Below are positions 7,643 to 16,167 of a DNA stretch of 64,000 nt, in pieces. The notes below the pieces were generated by a model that did not search any database, was not told the origin of the DNA, and saw nothing but the letters and a program-made list of their open reading frames with translations. The stretch lies in the NCBI RefSeq assembly GCF_045223415.1, contig NZ_JBEQZJ010000012.1:22094-86093 (forward strand). Direction: 5' to 3'. Each line of letters opens with the position of its first letter. The first letter of the stretch is position 1. A program made the translations under genes and the position numbers. Source of the DNA: Hoskinsella mucinilytica. Its GTDB lineage: Bacteria; Bacillota_I; Bacilli_A; Erysipelotrichales; Erysipelotrichaceae.

Positions 7643-9343
7643 ATGTTAAAAGGTATTGCGGCATCTGCAGGGGTTTCTATTGCAAAAGCATATAAGCTTG
7701 AATCTCCAAAAGTTGAGATTGTAAAAAAAGAAGGAAATCCTGCAGAGGAAATTGAAAAATTCAATGCAGCGCTTGAAAAAACGAAAAAAGATATTGAAGG
7801 CGTAAAAGAAAGAGCAGCTGTTCGTTTGTCTGAAGAAGAGCTTGCAGTATTTGATGCTCATCTTATGATGGCAGGCGATCCTGAATTTGCATCACAGATC
7901 GTAGGGCTGATCGAAAATGAAAAAGTCAATGCAGAATATGCAGCTGACACAATCGCAAATCAGATGGTTGCTATGTTTGAATCCATGGATAATGATTATT
8001 TTCGTGAAAGAGCAGCAGATATCAAGGATGTTACATACCGTTTGAAATGTAATCTTTTAGGTTTGACAATTCCTGATTTAAGTGCAATCAACGAGGATTC
8101 TATCATTGTGGCATATGATTTGACTCCATCTGACACTGCACAGTTAAATGAATTCGTAAAAGGTTTTGCGACTAGTATCGGTGGTAAGACAAGTCACTCA
8201 GCAATCATGGCAAACTCTTTAGAGATTCCTGCTGTTGTTGGTTGTGGTGATATCCTATCCGCAGTAAATCACGGAGATACGTTAGTATTAGATGCTTTAG
8301 ATGGTGAAGTATTTGTGAATCCGGACGAAGAAACAATCAAAAAATATGAAGCAAAAGCAAAAGCATATGCTGAAGAAAAAGAAGCACTAAAAGTTTTGGT
8401 TCATGCAGAATCCATTACAAAAGATGGTCACCAAGTTGAATTAGCCGGAAACATCGGTGGATTTAAAGATGTTGAAGGTGTATTGAAAAATGGTGGCGAA
8501 GGTGTAGGCTTATTCCGTACAGAATTCTTATATATGGATAATGACCATTTCCCAACTGAAGATGAACAATTTGAAGCTTATAAAGCTGTATTAGAAGGTA
8601 TGGGCGGACGTCGTGTTGTTGTTCGTACATTGGATATCGGTGGAGATAAGAAATTATCTTATTTCGAATTCCCTGAAGAAATGAATCCATTCTTGGGTTA
8701 TCGTGCCATCCGTTTATGCTTAGATCGTACAGATATCTTCCGTACACAACTTCGTGCATTGATCCGTGCTAGTGTTTATGGTAGACTTTGTATCATGTTC
8801 CCAATGATTGCAACTGTAAAAGAATTTAGAGATGCAAAAGCAATCTTTAATGAAGAAAAAGCAAAATTGATTGAAGAAGGTGTTCAGGTAGCTGATAATA
8901 TCGAAGTTGGTATGATGGTTGAAATTCCTGCAGCTGCAGTAAATGCGGATAATTTCGCAAAAGAAGCTGATTTCTTCTCAATTGGTACCAATGATTTAAT
9001 TCAGTATTCTATGGCAGCAGATCGTATGAGTGAACATGTTTCTTACTTGTATCAACCATATAACCCTTCTGTATTACGTCTGATCAAAATGACGATCGAC
9101 GGTGCACACAAAGAAGGTAAATGGGCAGGTATGTGTGGCGCAATGGCCGGAGAACCATATGCAGTACCTCTATTGTTAGGTATGGGACTAGATGAATTCT
9201 CTATGTCAGCTACACAAATTCTGAAAGCACGTAAAATGGTTACAAGTCTTGATAAATCAGAAGCAGCAAAACTTGCTGAAGAAGCATTATCTCTTGCTAC
9301 TGCAGAAGATGTATTGGCACTTGTGAAAAAAGCTGTTGACTAA
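7643..9343 (+). CDS. ptsI: PTS phosphoenolpyruvate-protein phosphotransferase, enzyme I
   Basis: Enzyme I transfers phosphate from phosphoenolpyruvate to HPr, starting the sugar phosphotransferase cascade in the cytoplasm. The 566-residue protein has the family's usual length. The phosphorylated His is His185 in GGKTSHSAIMA, and the C-terminal PEP-binding barrel includes LFRTEFLYMD, the IGTNDLIQYSMAADR signature and the catalytic-Cys segment GMCGAMAGEP. I start at 7643 because AGGAGG at 7629-7634 precedes it and the protein then begins as the family does; the frame is open further upstream but has no ribosome site. ptsH is not adjacent, so HPr must be encoded elsewhere. Confidence 0.96.
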   Translation: MLKGIAASAGVSIAKAYKLESPKVEIVKKEGNPAEEIEKFNAALEKTKKDIEGVKERAAVRLSEEELAVFDAHLMMAGDPEFASQIVGLIENEKVNAEYAADTIANQMVAMFESMDNDYFRERAADIKDVTYRLKCNLLGLTIPDLSAINEDSIIVAYDLTPSDTAQLNEFVKGFATSIGGKTSHSAIMANSLEIPAVVGCGDILSAVNHGDTLVLDALDGEVFVNPDEETIKKYEAKAKAYAEEKEALKVLVHAESITKDGHQVELAGNIGGFKDVEGVLKNGGEGVGLFRTEFLYMDNDHFPTEDEQFEAYKAVLEGMGGRRVVVRTLDIGGDKKLSYFEFPEEMNPFLGYRAIRLCLDRTDIFRTQLRALIRASVYGRLCIMFPMIATVKEFRDAKAIFNEEKAKLIEEGVQVADNIEVGMMVEIPAAAVNADNFAKEADFFSIGTNDLIQYSMAADRMSEHVSYLYQPYNPSVLRLIKMTIDGAHKEGKWAGMCGAMAGEPYAVPLLLGMGLDEFSMSATQILKARKMVTSLDKSEAAKLAEEALSLATAEDVLALVKKAVD

Positions 9344-9370
9344 TTATTATAAGAAGAATGATGATGTTGT

Positions 9371-9405
9371 AAAACTGCATTTCTATGAGGATATGCAGTT
9401 TTTTT
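9371..9405 (+). terminator. Terminator of ptsI
   Basis: A 9-bp stem (9372-9380 with 9393-9401) runs into a T tract ending at 9405. Confidence 0.88.
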
Positions 9406-9461
9406 AAAATTTTACCATCACAATACATTGCTAAAAATGACAAGATATTACTTGTATAATA

Positions 9462-9470
9462 TGATATACT
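9462..9470 (+). promoter_or_regulatory. Extended -10 promoter of the structured RNA
   Basis: TGATATACT is an extended -10 element. A second TATAAT lies at 9455-9460. No convincing -35 at proper spacing is visible. Transcription would begin near 9477, just before the structured segment. Confidence 0.45.
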
Positions 9471-9476
9471 AAAACA

Positions 9477-9654
9477 GTAATCAAAGATAAATCATCAAGA
9501 CATAGACGTTTTCTTTAAAACCCTAATTTGGCAAACATGACCATAAGTTCAGAAAGCGAATATGCTACATGCTATGTGAGGATAGTAATGTAAAAGCTTG
9601 ATGTTTATTTGAAAGAAATGATTCTTACAATCCCTTTCAAGAATCATTTTTTTT
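9477..9654 (+). ncRNA. Structured non-coding RNA or leader candidate with intrinsic terminator
   Basis: No gene fits here, but the segment folds well. A closing helix pairs CATCAAG (9493-9499) with CTTGATG (9597-9603) and can extend through flanking TAAA/TTTA and TCAA/TTGA. An inner helix pairs ACATAG (9500-9505) with CTATGT (9572-9577), and a small hairpin GTTTT-CTTT-AAAAC lies at 9508-9521. A terminator follows (9616-9626 with 9639-9649, then eight T). Its loop contains CCCTTTC, complementary to the GAAAGGG ribosome-site region at 9685-9691 of the next gene. The size of about 175 nt would suit a 6S-like RNA, a trans-acting small RNA, or a riboswitch for the downstream operon. I recognise no known riboswitch core. 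Confidence 0.55.
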
Positions 9655-9701
9655 ATAAGCAAATTATGTTAAAATAGAAGCAATGAAAGGGGATTTACAG
9701 G

Positions 9702-10637
9702 ATGAAAAAACTTTTTCTGATACTATGTATCCTGCTGTTAACTACAGGATGTGAAACGGCGCAAAAGAAAGAGGATGAAGATCCTGTTTATTTTTTGTTT
9801 GCGACTCCTTTATCGACACATACCTTGTGGCTTCAAGCAAAAGAGGGTATGGAAGATGCGTGCAACGAATTAAATATCTATTGTGATTGGAAAGGTCCGA
9901 CTTCCATTGATACCAATGAAATGGATCATGTTGTATTAGCAGGAGTGCTTCAAAAATGTGATGGTATCATTACACAAGGTGTCATTGATCCTGCATTGAT
10001 TGAAAAGGGCGCAGAAGTTGGAATACCTTTTGTTCTTGTAGATTCTGGAATTGCAGATGCGTCGCCTTTAGCAACGATAACCAAAGATTTCACTCAGCAA
10101 GCAGAGTTATTGCTCAATGACATCGAAAAAACTTTGGGAGAAGAGGAAAAACTTTACATTGGTATCCAAGTATCACAACTAAGCTTTGATCTTGCACAAG
10201 AACAAATAGAAGCAGTCAAAGAGGTCTTTAAGAAGCATAAAGGAGGCTTTGAAATCACAGCAATCAGTGAATCAAAATCGGATAAGCTTCATGCACGAGA
10301 GGAATGGCAAAAAGTTTTGGATCGCCGTATGAATGTCGCTTTGAATTTTGCCGGTGAAAATGCTGCCGGCTGTGTGGAAGCGATGCAACAAAATGGATAT
10401 CAGGGGACAATGTTGGTTTATGGAGTAGATGATATGGAAGATACGATTCAATTGATCAAAGAAGGTAAAATCAAAGGAAGTGTAGTAACAAGTTTTTATA
10501 ATTATGGATATGAGGCAGTTTACCTATTATATGATGCAGTGGTGAATCATAAAACACTTGAAGATCCTGTCATAGGTGCACAACTGCAATTGATAGATAA
10601 AGCTTATTTGAACACAAAACAGGAGCTAAAAAGATGA
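9702..10637 (+). CDS. Periplasmic-binding-protein-like sensory lipoprotein
   Basis: The 311-residue protein begins with a signal peptide and lipobox LTTGC. The body is a type I periplasmic-binding fold of the sugar-binding (ribose/galactose, Peripla_BP_4) kind: DPVYFLFATP, the GIITQGV loop, VPFVLVDSG and the later GYEAVYLLYDAV helix. No permease or ATPase follows. It sits 4-nt overlapped with a histidine kinase gene, so I infer it presents an extracellular ligand to the kinase, as XylFII does for LytS in clostridial xylose sensing. The ligand is unknown; a sugar is most likely. Confidence 0.82.
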   Translation: MKKLFLILCILLLTTGCETAQKKEDEDPVYFLFATPLSTHTLWLQAKEGMEDACNELNIYCDWKGPTSIDTNEMDHVVLAGVLQKCDGIITQGVIDPALIEKGAEVGIPFVLVDSGIADASPLATITKDFTQQAELLLNDIEKTLGEEEKLYIGIQVSQLSFDLAQEQIEAVKEVFKKHKGGFEITAISESKSDKLHAREEWQKVLDRRMNVALNFAGENAAGCVEAMQQNGYQGTMLVYGVDDMEDTIQLIKEGKIKGSVVTSFYNYGYEAVYLLYDAVVNHKTLEDPVIGAQLQLIDKAYLNTKQELKR

Positions 10638-12121
10638 AGAAAAATAGCTTTAAAAAGAAAATTTTATCCTACAACCTTTTACTGATTTCTATCATCCTTC
10701 TTGTCATAGGTATGTACATCATCATCAACAATCATACCTTAGAAAAATACAATAATACGTATACTGCATATAATCAATTGAATAAATTTTATACCAATGC
10801 CAAACTAATGAATGATTCTTTTAAAGGATATCTTTATAATCCGAGTGAGGAAAATTATCAAAAGTATGAAGATGCCAAACTTGAAAGTTATCAAAATTTA
10901 CATATGGTCAAAACAAGCTTAGATAATTTGGATATCAAATGGCGATTTACATTACTGGAAAATATGTTAAATGCATATGTTGAGCAGGCTAAATTGGTAA
11001 AAGCAGAAAGCGAAAAGGTGATGAACACCTTTAATCAGGATTATGAAACTTTGAAAACTTATTATTCCTTACTTGATCAAACCAATGCTGATAGCTATGG
11101 GTATTTGATCAATGATATGCAACTACAAAAGGACGCAGTTAGAAAAAATCAACAGATCGTACAACTGGTTTCTGTATTTTTGTTGCTTTATGTAGGTATT
11201 TGGATGGTGTATTTTTCAGTAACGACAATCAAGTCTTTAACCGTACCAATTGAAAAGATCATCAAAAATATGAATCGGATCAAAAAGGGAACTTATGATC
11301 TTACGCAAATTTCAAATAGCAATAGCGAAATGAATGATTTATGCATCGCATTAGAGGATATGGCACAAAGGGTTCAAGAAAATTTAGCTTATGCAAATGA
11401 GAAAGCAGAACTGGAAAAGCGTGTTTTAGAACAGAGTAATGAGAATCTTAGAAAAGATGAACTGTTGGCACAAAGCGAATTAAAGGTGCTTCAAAATCAA
11501 ATCAATCCTCATTTTCTATTCAATACGTTAAATATGATTTATAAAATGGCATATCAAGAAGGAGCCTCACAAACAAGTGAGCTTATGGAAAAAACAAGTC
11601 AATTACTTCGTTATGGATTAGATAGTGCAAATAAGATCAGTGATTTGGATAAAGAATTGACAGCTATTCAAAATTATAATTATATTCAGGAGAAACGTTA
11701 TGGAGGAAGAATTCATTTTCATATCGAACGAGAAGAAGATGTAGAAAATATTGCAATGCCTAGTATGATCCTTCAACCTCTGGTAGAAAATGCCGTTACC
11801 CATGGTTTGAAGGATACTTTGGAAGATGGAGAGGTCAGCATAGAGGTTTGGACTTATGAGGATGAGGTCATCATCAGCGTGAGTGATAATGGGCAAGGTA
11901 TGAAGCCGGAAGCGCTGGAACAAATGATCATGAATGATTTTCGAGTAGACACTAAGGATCGAAACCATCTGGGATTATATAATGTCACAAAGCGATTAAA
12001 AGGATTCTTTCAAGATAGAGTAAAGATTTTGGTAGATTCTGCCCCTGAATGTGGATTTGAAATTACGATAAGGATAAAAAAAGAAAAGGATGAGATGTAT
12101 GACGAGAATATTGGTCATTGA
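10634..12121 (+). CDS. LytS/YesM-family sensor histidine kinase
   Basis: This 495-residue membrane kinase has two membrane helices (about residues 12-32 and 176-196) flanking an extracytoplasmic helical domain of about 140 residues, then a HAMP-like linker and coiled coil. The kinase core has the family motif QINPHFLFN with the phospho-accepting His293, the ATP-binding N box LQPLVENAVTHGL and the G box VSDNGQGM. The gene overlaps the binding-lipoprotein gene by 4 nt and the response regulator gene by 23 nt. It would autophosphorylate in response to the lipoprotein's ligand state. Confidence 0.92.
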   Translation: MKKNSFKKKILSYNLLLISIILLVIGMYIIINNHTLEKYNNTYTAYNQLNKFYTNAKLMNDSFKGYLYNPSEENYQKYEDAKLESYQNLHMVKTSLDNLDIKWRFTLLENMLNAYVEQAKLVKAESEKVMNTFNQDYETLKTYYSLLDQTNADSYGYLINDMQLQKDAVRKNQQIVQLVSVFLLLYVGIWMVYFSVTTIKSLTVPIEKIIKNMNRIKKGTYDLTQISNSNSEMNDLCIALEDMAQRVQENLAYANEKAELEKRVLEQSNENLRKDELLAQSELKVLQNQINPHFLFNTLNMIYKMAYQEGASQTSELMEKTSQLLRYGLDSANKISDLDKELTAIQNYNYIQEKRYGGRIHFHIEREEDVENIAMPSMILQPLVENAVTHGLKDTLEDGEVSIEVWTYEDEVIISVSDNGQGMKPEALEQMIMNDFRVDTKDRNHLGLYNVTKRLKGFFQDRVKILVDSAPECGFEITIRIKKEKDEMYDENIGH

Positions 12122-13574
12122 AGATGAACAGATAGAACGAGAAACATTAGTGAATATATTAGAGAAAGGTATTGCGCATGTGGAACTTTTTGCCGCTAAA
12201 AACGGATCAGAGGCATTACAGCTTTATGAAAAAAAGCGTCCTTCCATCATCTTGGCTGATATCAATATCCCTCAAATCAGTGGATTAGAGGTTATCAGAC
12301 GTATCAAAGAATATCATGATGATTGTGAATTTCTTATATTATCAAGTTATAATTATTTCCATTATGCTCAAGAAGCAATTCGCTTAGGTGTGGAAGACTT
12401 TATCCTTAAGCCATATAATATCAACGACCTGGTAAATGCTGTAACACATATCATTCAGAAACAAAATACAAAAAGTAAAGAGCAGGCCGCTAGAAGTGAA
12501 TTAATGGAAAAGTTAGAAAAATACACTCCTATCATGGAAAATGAATGTTTTTACTCTATCTTATCCAATGAGGATGAATTGATGTTAAAACAGAAGTTAC
12601 AATTATTAGATAAACATATCATCAGCGGATTTTGTGTCATTTGCATAGATAAGAGCACACAAGAACGTATCATGGAAGATATGAAAAAAAGAGGATATCG
12701 TATCTTACATGGACAACTACATGGGGAATATATCTTGTTTATTTTCTTTGATCATCCTATTTATCCAAGTGAGGAAAAGGAGTTATCCGGTTATTTTCAA
12801 ACATTAGAAGAAATGAATGGAAAATTGCGTATCGGTAGCTTGGAAAAGGATATCGATATGTATGAGTCCTATCGTATGGCGAAACAAAATGAGATACAAG
12901 ATTTTGCCAATCTACAGGATACAACAAAAAAAGAGGGACATGATAGAGAACAACTTATCGAACAAATGATACAAGCATTTGATGAATTGGATGAGGATAA
13001 GGTGAAGATGCTAATCGCTTCTTATGCTCAATTAGTGTTGTCTAAGGAAAAGGATCAAATGAATGAGGATATTCAGTTATTAATGGATAATCTTCTCATT
13101 CATTTAAAGGATACTTATGATCAAATTGAACTTAGTGCAATAGCTTCCAATCCCATCACATCAGTAAATTTTCAAGAGCTTATGCTGTATCTGCAAATGA
13201 ATGTTATGAGTTATTATCAGACTATGAGTGTTTATCGCTTTAAAAATACCAATCAGTTGGTTAGGCAAGCATTGAAGTTCATTGATACCAATTATCGTCG
13301 TCCTATCACATTGAATGACATGGCAGAGGCTTTACATGTATCCCCATTTTATATCAGTAAGCTATTGAATACGAGCATGAAAAAAACGTTTACCGAACTG
13401 ATCAGTGAACGTCGTGTAGAGGCAAGTAAAGAGCTTTTAAAAACCAATAAAAGAATCAAAGAAATTGCTTATGAAGTTGGATTTCAAGGTCAAAACTATT
13501 TCACTAAGATATTTAAAAAATACACAGGAGTCACACCTAAAGTATATAAAAATACCTTTGAGAATGAATCTTAA
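12099..13574 (+). CDS. YesN-type response regulator with AraC DNA-binding domain
   Basis: The N-terminal receiver domain has Asp54 (ILADINIPQ) as phospho-acceptor and the conserved Lys in FILKPYNI. A long middle linker follows. The C-terminal roughly 100 residues hold a double AraC helix-turn-helix (ITLNDMAEALHVSPFYISKLL and IKEIAYEVGFQGQNYFTKIFKK). I start at 12099, where AAAAGGA (12084-12090) is 8 nt upstream, rather than at the ATG at 12090, which lies inside that site. It is the output of the preceding sensor pair; no obvious target operon is adjacent, except possibly the small RNA just downstream. Confidence 0.92.
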   Translation: MTRILVIEDEQIERETLVNILEKGIAHVELFAAKNGSEALQLYEKKRPSIILADINIPQISGLEVIRRIKEYHDDCEFLILSSYNYFHYAQEAIRLGVEDFILKPYNINDLVNAVTHIIQKQNTKSKEQAARSELMEKLEKYTPIMENECFYSILSNEDELMLKQKLQLLDKHIISGFCVICIDKSTQERIMEDMKKRGYRILHGQLHGEYILFIFFDHPIYPSEEKELSGYFQTLEEMNGKLRIGSLEKDIDMYESYRMAKQNEIQDFANLQDTTKKEGHDREQLIEQMIQAFDELDEDKVKMLIASYAQLVLSKEKDQMNEDIQLLMDNLLIHLKDTYDQIELSAIASNPITSVNFQELMLYLQMNVMSYYQTMSVYRFKNTNQLVRQALKFIDTNYRRPITLNDMAEALHVSPFYISKLLNTSMKKTFTELISERRVEASKELLKTNKRIKEIAYEVGFQGQNYFTKIFKKYTGVTPKVYKNTFENES

Positions 13575-13645
13575 TCAAGCACTTTTTCAAAAATAAGTAT
13601 CAAAAACAGAAGAAAAAGCTAGAATTTTCTAAAAATAGCAACAAA

Positions 13646-13673
13646 TTGCTATAAATATGTTGTATAATATAAT
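13646..13673 (+). promoter_or_regulatory. Promoter of the small RNA
   Basis: TTGCTA (13646-13651) and TATAAT (13668-13673) are separated by 16 bp. An overlapping second TATAAT lies at 13663-13668. The strong -10 has no gene downstream on this strand. Confidence 0.6.
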
Positions 13674-13674
13674 A

Positions 13675-13796
13675 CGCAGATAAGACCAATCATACTATCT
13701 GCAATACCATAATGTAAGGTTGTTACCAGCCAACCTTAAATTAATCCTTTTTCTTTAAAAAAGTTCCCGCTTCTCCCAGAGCGGGGCCTTTTTTAT
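13675..13796 (+). ncRNA. Small RNA candidate with three hairpins and C-rich loop
   Basis: Downstream of a good promoter and without any open frame, three hairpins occur in tandem: GCAGATA/TATCTGC (13676-13702), AAGGTTG/CAACCTT (13716-13737), and a GC-rich terminator CCCGCT/AGCGGG (13766-13785) followed by a T tract. The terminator loop reads TCTCCCAG, a C-rich sequence of the type used by Firmicutes RsaE-like small RNAs to pair with Shine-Dalgarno sites. The whole transcript would be about 115-120 nt. The terminator may also serve the opposite strand. No known RNA family is recognised. Confidence 0.55.
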
Positions 13797-13804
13797 ATAT
13801 ATAC

Positions 13805-13828
13805 AAAAAACAGGAGGATCCTGTTTTA
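13805..13828 (-). terminator. Terminator of the RpiR operon (minus strand)
   Basis: A perfect 9-bp stem (13807-13815 with 13819-13827) with a 3-nt loop is followed on the minus strand by a T tract (complement of 13805-13810). It overlaps the stop codon of the small gene. Confidence 0.8.
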
Positions 13829-14032
13829 ACGTTGTTCCACATTAAAGTAGAGTGCTTTAAATCTGCTGTCTGCTTTCAAAGCCTTCTTCAATTCTGATGC
13901 GAATGTTTGATCATCATTTGATGTAAATTGAAGTGATAAGCCTTGTTTCTTTACAAAGTGAATGCTTTCATCATATGCCTCAGCAAATTGGATAATATCA
14001 TCCTGTAACATTGCGCAATTGATTAAGATCAT
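13826..14032 (-). CDS. Uncharacterised 68-residue protein downstream of rpiR
   Basis: The small acidic, probably cytoplasmic protein begins MILINCAMLQDDI and has no membrane segment. Its ATG lies inside the 3' end of rpiR (35-nt overlap in another frame) and has a good ribosome site (AAAGGAGA). A terminator directly follows its stop. The arrangement supports a real, translationally coupled gene. Function is unknown; a role with the RpiR-controlled carbohydrate cluster is plausible from position only. Confidence 0.65.
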   Translation of the reverse strand: MILINCAMLQDDIIQFAEAYDESIHFVKKQGLSLQFTSNDDQTFASELKKALKADSRFKALYFNVEQR

Positions 14033-14789
14033 CGTTTTTTTCTCCTTTCTCTAATTCTTTAGCGACATAACTCGTTAGTAAGTCAGCGAATACCAGGAAG
14101 AATACCTGATTTTCTAAATATTTATGCATGTTTTGATTACGACTATTTGGTAGCCAGATCATATGTTTTGCATATTTACGGATGGTTGTCTTCTCATTCA
14201 TGGTTATCAGAATGATAGGAATATCCTTTTCTTTATATTCGTTGATAAAGTCCTTCGCACTTTCACCCTCCGCCGTAAATAAGATGATGATGTCTTCTTT
14301 TGTGATGAAGTGTTTGACTTCGTGACGATCATCACTACTAAAAGCCACAGAAGGCTTCGCTAGTTTCAACATGTTGTATTGAAATGATTGCGCAGGTAGA
14401 AAGCTTTTATGCATACCAATGCTCACAACTGTCCTTGCATAAGCGATTTCTTGAGCTATGGTAATTAACTCTTCTTCTTTTAAAACATTTTGCATCATCA
14501 AGATCAGATTGCTATAGGCTTCAAGAATGGTTTCTTGACTATCCTCATTTGTTAAAGATTGTTTTTCACAACGGTAAATGTCAAATTTAAATTCATTGTA
14601 AGAAGGATAACCCAGCTTTTGTATAAATCTAGTCAAAGAGGCCTGTGAAATGCCGTATTCTTTAGCTAAGTTGGTTACAGTTGCGTTTCGAAAAATAGCA
14701 TCTGCATTTTTATTGATTAGCTCTACGATGTGCTGATCTGTTTTTGTAAAGGAACCTTGTTTCAATTCCATTAATTCATAAGGATTCAT
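13998..14789 (-). CDS. RpiR/MurR-family transcriptional regulator
   Basis: The protein (263 residues) has an N-terminal RpiR helix-turn-helix (VTNLAKEYGISQASLTRFIQKLGYPSYNEFKFDI) and a C-terminal SIS sugar-phosphate-binding domain (VVSIGMHKS, IILFTAEGESAKDF). Such regulators sense phosphosugars and control nearby catabolic genes. I start at the ATG at 14789 with AGGTGA upstream; a GTG three codons earlier is in frame. It is transcribed with the ceramidase-like gene upstream and faces away from the PTS operon, which is the likely target. Confidence 0.9.
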   Translation of the reverse strand: MNPYELMELKQGSFTKTDQHIVELINKNADAIFRNATVTNLAKEYGISQASLTRFIQKLGYPSYNEFKFDIYRCEKQSLTNEDSQETILEAYSNLILMMQNVLKEEELITIAQEIAYARTVVSIGMHKSFLPAQSFQYNMLKLAKPSVAFSSDDRHEVKHFITKEDIIILFTAEGESAKDFINEYKEKDIPIILITMNEKTTIRKYAKHMIWLPNSRNQNMHKYLENQVFFLVFADLLTSYVAKELEKGEKNDDLNQLRNVTG

Positions 14790-14821
14790 ATTTATCACCT
14801 ATAGGTATGATAACGGATTTC

Positions 14822-16030
14822 TTATTTATAATCAACATAAATACGTGATTTACTTTCTTTTATCACTTTTTGAATGAATTTATCAGCCTCACCTATTTGA
14901 AGTCTGGAATTGAAGGTTTCAAAATATTTACCATACTGTTCTTCTGGGACAAGATAATTGCAATAATTACCACTATAACAAATCAAAATAACGATTTTAT
15001 CTGGAAAAGCCTCTTTGATCTTTTTTCCAAAAGCGCTTAAGATATCACCCGGTAGTGTGATCAACAAAAGCTTGCCATAATCAATGACATCAGCATGTAG
15101 ATGCATTTCAAATCGCCCAAAACTTTCTTTGATATCACATTTATGCAAATACAGAGAGGAAACAGGAGATTCTGGGTTTTCTTCAATCTGTTTTCTGATT
15201 GCCTGATGCACAGGATCATGTTTAAAATCGGATATGCTAATATAATCTACAGACCAATGTGAACATGTAGTAAGTGTTAGATCGTCAGATACCTTTTTGT
15301 CATAAAATTGCGAAACAATGTTGGAAGAGGAACTTTCCAGACTTTCAGTACCATTTCGATAAAATCTTGTAGATACATCGCCACATGTGCCATTACTGAT
15401 CAATACAGGAGCATGTAGTTTTTCCTGTAATCGATTTCGAATATGTCCTAATAAATCAGCGCTTAATAATAGATTGTCGCCATTCAATAAAGTAGGATGT
15501 GTACTAATATTCGCAAATCCTCCAATACATGTTTCGCCTTGTACAAATTTTAAAAGATGAAAAGATTTGTCGCTCCAAGATTCTTTCACATTACGATTAC
15601 CGTAAATACCATCGATCATGCAATGTTCATAGATCAATTGACATGGTTTTAAATGTTGTACACAATATTGAAGGTCTTGAATGATCTGTTGCTTTAGTTG
15701 CTTTGTTAATTCACTTTCCGCTGCTACTTGTTCAAATGTTAATTTAAAGAAGCATGGGGCACTATGTGTATGGATACAACTAATCAAAATAAGTTCTTGT
15801 GCAATTCCAGTTGCTAAAGAGACTTCTTTTTTGATATCCTCCACAAAGCTTTTTTCAAGACAGATACAATCTATCATCGCAAGCAGAATCGTTGTCTGTT
15901 CTACTTCTAAAGCCATATAGTTGACTTCTATGGGATCTAGTACCCCAATACTTTCTTTCTTTCTTTCATACCCACCCATCCTGCAGGGACGTTGTGGAGT
16001 TACATCTGTTTTAGAAAAACAAACGTTCAT
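14822..16030 (-). CDS. Neutral/alkaline ceramidase-like family protein
   Basis: The 402-residue protein resembles the N-terminal domain of neutral/alkaline non-lysosomal ceramidases (PF04734-like). It has the opening SKTDVTPQRPCRMGGY, the metal-site motif SCIHTHSAPC, the FANISTHPTLLN segment and the NGTCGDVSTR motif that holds the nucleophile region in true ceramidases. No signal peptide is present, so it is cytoplasmic, unlike secreted ceramidases. In bacteria, cytosolic members commonly occur in sugar gene clusters and probably hydrolyse something other than ceramide. The ATG at 16030 follows AGAGGTGG. The substrate is unknown. Confidence 0.8.
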   Translation of the reverse strand: MNVCFSKTDVTPQRPCRMGGYERKKESIGVLDPIEVNYMALEVEQTTILLAMIDCICLEKSFVEDIKKEVSLATGIAQELILISCIHTHSAPCFFKLTFEQVAAESELTKQLKQQIIQDLQYCVQHLKPCQLIYEHCMIDGIYGNRNVKESWSDKSFHLLKFVQGETCIGGFANISTHPTLLNGDNLLLSADLLGHIRNRLQEKLHAPVLISNGTCGDVSTRFYRNGTESLESSSSNIVSQFYDKKVSDDLTLTTCSHWSVDYISISDFKHDPVHQAIRKQIEENPESPVSSLYLHKCDIKESFGRFEMHLHADVIDYGKLLLITLPGDILSAFGKKIKEAFPDKIVILICYSGNYCNYLVPEEQYGKYFETFNSRLQIGEADKFIQKVIKESKSRIYVDYK

Positions 16031-16112
16031 GATAACCACCTCTTTTTTACACTTTTATTAAAGCACACATTTCCAATAAATGCAAATTTAATTTAAAAAA
16101 TTTAAAAAAGTA

Positions 16113-16141
16113 TTGAATGGTTCATTCACATGTGCTAGACT
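16113..16141 (+). promoter_or_regulatory. Promoter of the PTS EIIC operon
   Basis: TTGAAT (16113-16118) and TAGACT (16136-16141) are spaced by 17 bp, between the divergent ceramidase-like gene and the PTS gene. Confidence 0.6.
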
Positions 16142-16151
16142 GTAAATGGGG

Positions 16152-16167
16152 TTGGAAGCGATAACAT
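16152..16167 (+). promoter_or_regulatory. Catabolite-responsive element (cre) for CcpA
   Basis: TTGGAAGCGATAACAT matches the Firmicutes cre consensus WTGNNARCGNWWWCAW at every position. It lies just downstream of the predicted transcription start, where CcpA binding would block elongation. This implies glucose repression of the PTS operon. Confidence 0.75.

Noticed and set aside
9477..9654. tracrRNA or CRISPR-related RNA
   Set aside because: No cas genes or repeat array occur in the window, and there is no repeat-complementary segment to match.
15681..15920. Plus-strand frame inside the ceramidase-like gene
   Set aside because: It is the shadow of a conserved gene on the other strand, with no expression signals.
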